From Allomuricauda sp. (GTDB lineage: Bacteria > Bacteroidota > Bacteroidia > Flavobacteriales > Flavobacteriaceae), in NCBI GenBank assembly GCA_028289745.1, contig JANQOD010000366.1, forward strand, positions 1 through 5,522: 5,522 bases of DNA, written 5' to 3'. Within the stretch, counting starts at the first letter, position 1; each line of letters opens with the position of its first letter. The position numbers were made by a program, and so were the translations under genes. Under the pieces are notes generated by a model, which was given only the letters and a program-made list of their open reading frames with translations, made no database searches and had not been told where the DNA came from. Shown here piece after piece: positions 4,879 to 5,522 of this stretch.

Positions 4879-5522
4879 ATGAACACTAAAGAAATGGCAA
4901 CCTTGGGAGACCTCAAAAAAGCAGGCTACCAAAGTAGGAGCATAAAAGACGAACTTCGTGACAACCTGATCTGTAAGATCAAAAAGAAAGAACAGGTCTT
5001 TGAAGGGGTATGGGGCTATGAAAACTCTGTCATCCCCGAGTTGGAAAGGGCCATTCTCTCGCGGCACAATATCAATCTGTTGGGTCTTAGGGGCCAGGCC
5101 AAAACAAGGCTTGCACGTTTGATGGTCAACTTACTGGATGAATACATTCCGGTAGTGGCAGGTTCTGAGATCAATGACGACCCCTTCAACCCCTTATCCC
5201 GATATGCGAAGAGCCTGATTGAAGAAAAAGGTGATGATACCCCGATCACATGGTTGCACCGCGATGACCGCTTTTATGAAAAACTGGCCACGCCCGATGT
5301 GACCGTGGCCGATTTGATCGGCGATGTAGATCCCATAAAGGCTGCCAATCTAAAACTATCGTATGCTGACGATAGGGTCATTCACTTCGGAATGATTCCC
5401 AGGGCAAACCGTTGCATCTTCGTCATCAATGAATTGCCCGACCTTCAGGCACGCATTCAAGTTTCGCTCTTCAACATTCTGCAAGAGGGCGATATTCAGA
5501 TCAGGGGCTTTAAGCTAAGGCT
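4879..5522 (+). CDS. ChlI/MoxR-like AAA+ ATPase (5' part only)
   Basis: An open frame from the ATG at 4879 runs off the right edge after 214 codons. A purine-rich leader (4857-4869) precedes it; an in-frame TTG at 4855 is a weaker alternative start. Walker A is GLRGQAKT (69-76). The Walker B strand is RCIFVINE (178-185), with asparagine (N184) where most AAA+ proteins have aspartate, followed by the catalytic glutamate E185 and LPDL. QVSLFNILQEGDIQIRGFKL (194-213) is the ChlI/MoxR-type segment that precedes sensor 1. A long insert (about 95-175) lies between Walker A and B. The product should be a cytoplasmic ring-forming ATPase related to magnesium-chelatase subunit I, often annotated as magnesium chelatase in genomes that make no chlorophyll. 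It probably acts with the VWA protein upstream. Sensor 2 and the lid domain are outside the window. Confidence 0.88.
   Translation, partial: MNTKEMATLGDLKKAGYQSRSIKDELRDNLICKIKKKEQVFEGVWGYENSVIPELERAILSRHNINLLGLRGQAKTRLARLMVNLLDEYIPVVAGSEINDDPFNPLSRYAKSLIEEKGDDTPITWLHRDDRFYEKLATPDVTVADLIGDVDPIKAANLKLSYADDRVIHFGMIPRANRCIFVINELPDLQARIQVSLFNILQEGDIQIRGFKLR

Noticed and set aside
4789..5249. Two minus-strand open frames opposite the ATPase gene
   Set aside because: They overlap the plus-strand frame that carries clear Walker A and B motifs; their translations show no recognisable family.

Overview
The window reads as a chromosomal segment from a member of the Bacteroidota, most likely a Flavobacteriaceae-type marine bacterium of moderate GC. 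Pointers are the fused hisIE gene, the lack of Shine-Dalgarno-like leaders, the style of the proteins (DUF1572-type DinB, DUF1853, a VWA gene next to a ChlI/MoxR-like ATPase), and intergenic hairpins of the kind common in that group. Genus cannot be fixed from the sequence alone.

Bases 1-2674 (plus strand) hold the end of a histidine biosynthesis cluster in the order hisA (3' part only), a DinB-like gene, a small GIY-YIG nuclease gene, hisF, hisIE. HisA isomerises ProFAR to PRFAR, HisF (with HisH, not in the window) cyclises PRFAR to IGP and AICAR, and HisIE carries out the two steps before HisA. The DinB gene overlaps hisA by 8 bases. The AT-rich GIY-YIG gene then splits hisA from hisF and is surrounded by related 23-25-base hairpin repeats. 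These REP-like elements lie at 849-871, 1164-1190, 1219-1243 (opposite orientation), with a diverged relative at 2011-2063. Two of them differ by paired, stem-preserving changes. They are the least ordinary structure in the window.

Bases 2682-3488 (minus strand) encode a DUF1853-family protein, convergent with hisIE and only 7 bases from it. Its conserved acidic and lysine residues hint at a nuclease-like fold, but no function is established here.

Bases 3489-3546 form a short divergent promoter region with dyad symmetry. It is followed on the plus strand by a cytoplasmic VWA-domain protein with an intact metal-binding MIDAS site and, 135 bases later, the first 214 codons of a ChlI/MoxR-like AAA+ ATPase cut by the window end. 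The two probably work as an ATPase plus VWA partner in a chelatase- or chaperone-like complex; the target is unknown. No rRNA, tRNA, CRISPR array, complete transposon or phage gene was seen, and no gene-free stretch exceeds 300 bases.
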